Assembly: GCA_913775265.1 (NCBI GenBank)
Contig: CAJYJH010000041.1
Location: 62,001 to 126,000 of the forward strand
Reading direction: 5' to 3'
From: an uncultured Mucilaginibacter sp.
GTDB taxonomy: Bacteria; Bacteroidota; Bacteroidia; Sphingobacteriales; Sphingobacteriaceae
Length of the DNA stretch: 64,000 bases
Both the position numbers and the translations under genes were made by a program. Positions 63,122-64,000 of this stretch are shown here, piece after piece (position 1 is the stretch's first letter; each line of letters begins with the position of its first letter). Under the pieces are notes generated by a model that searched no databases, was not told the DNA's origin, and worked only from the letters and a program-made list of their open reading frames with translations.

Positions 63122-64000
63122 ATGTCACTTATTGAATGCGAGTATATTGAGAGAACAATTATTCGTGAGAATATTTATTGGAAGATAAAGGATGTAATAA
63201 ACAATACAAGCTATATAATTCCTGAATACGAACTAAAAAATTATAACCCATCTATCGGCAAGAAGAAGCAATTCATAAAGGAATATGACAAAAAATTGAA
63301 TAAGTACTTTCTTCGAGCATGTCTAAAAAACAATTTTTATGCTGTAGGTGAAATTTACGAATTTAAAATCCTTTCTTATGTACAGCTAAAATTTGAAGGC
63401 GATGTGGTTAATCAAATTTTAGTCAGAGATAAGAACGATAATGAAATAAGTGTTCGTGTTAACAATTGGCAAAGCGAAAGTAACTGGTCTTTCGATACAT
63501 TACTATGTGAAGTATTAAGCTTCCGTGATGATGTGCCAAAGTTAAGAAATGTGGATTGCCGGCATCCTTTCTTTTCAGAAGGAAATGTCTATGAATTTAA
63601 TGTGAAAAGGGTACGATCTTCAACAAATCCTAAATCAAACAACAAAAATTATTTTTTTGAACTACTTGGTGAAGACGGATGTAATTACAGTGTTCCAGTT
63701 TTAAAATCACAAATAGACGGGTGTGCAGCAATAAAAAAAGTAAAGTGTAAAGTTGTAAATCTTAACAATCAACTTAAATTCATGCAAGTTGATGTTAGAG
63801 ATCCCTTTTTTGTTCCAATTGAAGATATTATATCTAACAGGCAATTTATAAAGAAATATTTTAGCTCAGTTATTAACAAGGATATTTTACATAACAAAAG
63901 TGAATATTTAAAAGAACAGTATGAAGCAGAAGGGGCTTTTTGGATTGTCACATATTGCGACAAAGTCTTGCCTTCAATTTTTTATGATGCAATAGAGCGT
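63122..64000 (+). CDS. Unrecognised A+T-rich gene, 5-prime part (runs off the window)
   Basis: From the ATG at 63122 (MSLIECEYIERTIIRENIYW) the frame is open for 293 codons to the last base of the window, so the product is larger. No family is recognised. The N-terminal half shows repeated short beta-rich segments with G-x-x-Y-E-F patterns (VGEIYEFKI, EGNVYEFNV), which could be OB-like domains, each about 90 residues apart. Codon usage is strongly A/T-ending, unlike the G/C-richer neighbours, suggesting acquisition. The single convincing start, the operator-like palindrome upstream and the isolated position fit a regulated accessory or defence gene (inference). Confidence 0.7.
   Translation, partial: MSLIECEYIERTIIRENIYWKIKDVINNTSYIIPEYELKNYNPSIGKKKQFIKEYDKKLNKYFLRACLKNNFYAVGEIYEFKILSYVQLKFEGDVVNQILVRDKNDNEISVRVNNWQSESNWSFDTLLCEVLSFRDDVPKLRNVDCRHPFFSEGNVYEFNVKRVRSSTNPKSNNKNYFFELLGEDGCNYSVPVLKSQIDGCAAIKKVKCKVVNLNNQLKFMQVDVRDPFFVPIEDIISNRQFIKKYFSSVINKDILHNKSEYLKEQYEAEGAFWIVTYCDKVLPSIFYDAIER

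Noticed and set aside
1..64000. Other long open frames on the opposite strands of smc, valS, glnA, lpdA and the polysaccharide genes
   Set aside because: They lie entirely within well-supported genes and show no family motifs or start context of their own.
1..64000. tRNA, rRNA, CRISPR arrays, transposase genes or attachment sites
   Set aside because: None was recognised on reading; no direct-repeat arrays or transposase motifs were seen.

Overview
This window reads as chromosome from a Bacteroidota bacterium, most likely a Sphingobacteriaceae member (Mucilaginibacter or Pedobacter type). The signs are a SusC/SusD pair, a short primary sigma factor without region 1.1, a type III glutamine synthetase, an Oar-like TonB receptor, and several -7 promoter boxes of the Bacteroidota form TAnnTTTG. 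No rRNA, tRNA, CRISPR array or insertion sequence was recognised.

Region 1 (1-15072) is a polysaccharide utilization locus. It starts with the last 58 codons of an AraC-type regulator. Next comes a 381-bp control region with four copies of an AGGGGTnAAA-like box, two in each orientation. SusC and SusD follow, then a terminator hairpin, then seven secreted enzymes on the same strand: a BNR_4 beta-propeller, GH88, GH43, DUF2264, a GH43_24-type exo-beta-1,3-galactanase, a GH2 beta-glucuronidase and a GH35 beta-galactosidase. Together they point to plant arabinogalactan-protein glycans: a beta-1,3-galactan backbone with arabinose, glucuronate and rhamnose-capped glucuronate.

Region 2 (15247-27683) is the most unusual part: eleven tightly packed genes between a candidate promoter and a 16-bp bidirectional terminator. 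The order is a solute-binding-protein fold without signal peptide, two type III (CaiB/BaiF) CoA-transferases, a second signal-less solute-binding-protein fold, a Gfo/Idh/MocA oxidoreductase, a MaoC hydratase, a FucP-like permease, a RuBisCO-like protein keeping nearly all RuBisCO catalytic residues, a DUF1537 sugar-acid kinase, an Asp/Glu-racemase-fold enzyme with one active-site Cys replaced by Gln, and a BASS-family transporter. The kinase plus RuBisCO-like pair recalls the 3-oxo-isoapionate branch of D-apiose/D-apionate breakdown. The CoA-transferases, hydratase and cytosolic binding proteins are not part of that pathway as I know it, so this looks like an undescribed branched-sugar-acid or organic-acid pathway.

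Region 3 (27706-62965) is mostly core chromosome: sucC, an ABC ATPase/HAD operon, an S41 protease lipoprotein, smc, a PhzF-like enzyme, an ABC ATPase with a small membrane protein, a protein of four exact 83-residue glycogen-binding-like repeats next to a double-DTG aspartic protease, nfi, rpoD, a metallo-beta-lactamase-fold hydrolase whose N-terminus is encoded by a dispersed palindromic repeat, lpdA, an Oar-like receptor, purM, a ClC protein, glnA, tonB, valS, a hybrid histidine kinase, holA and a TIM-barrel-like lipoprotein.

Region 4 (62966-64000) is visibly richer in A+T. It has a 33-bp near-perfect palindrome followed by a large unrecognised gene that runs off the window, and may be the edge of an acquired island.
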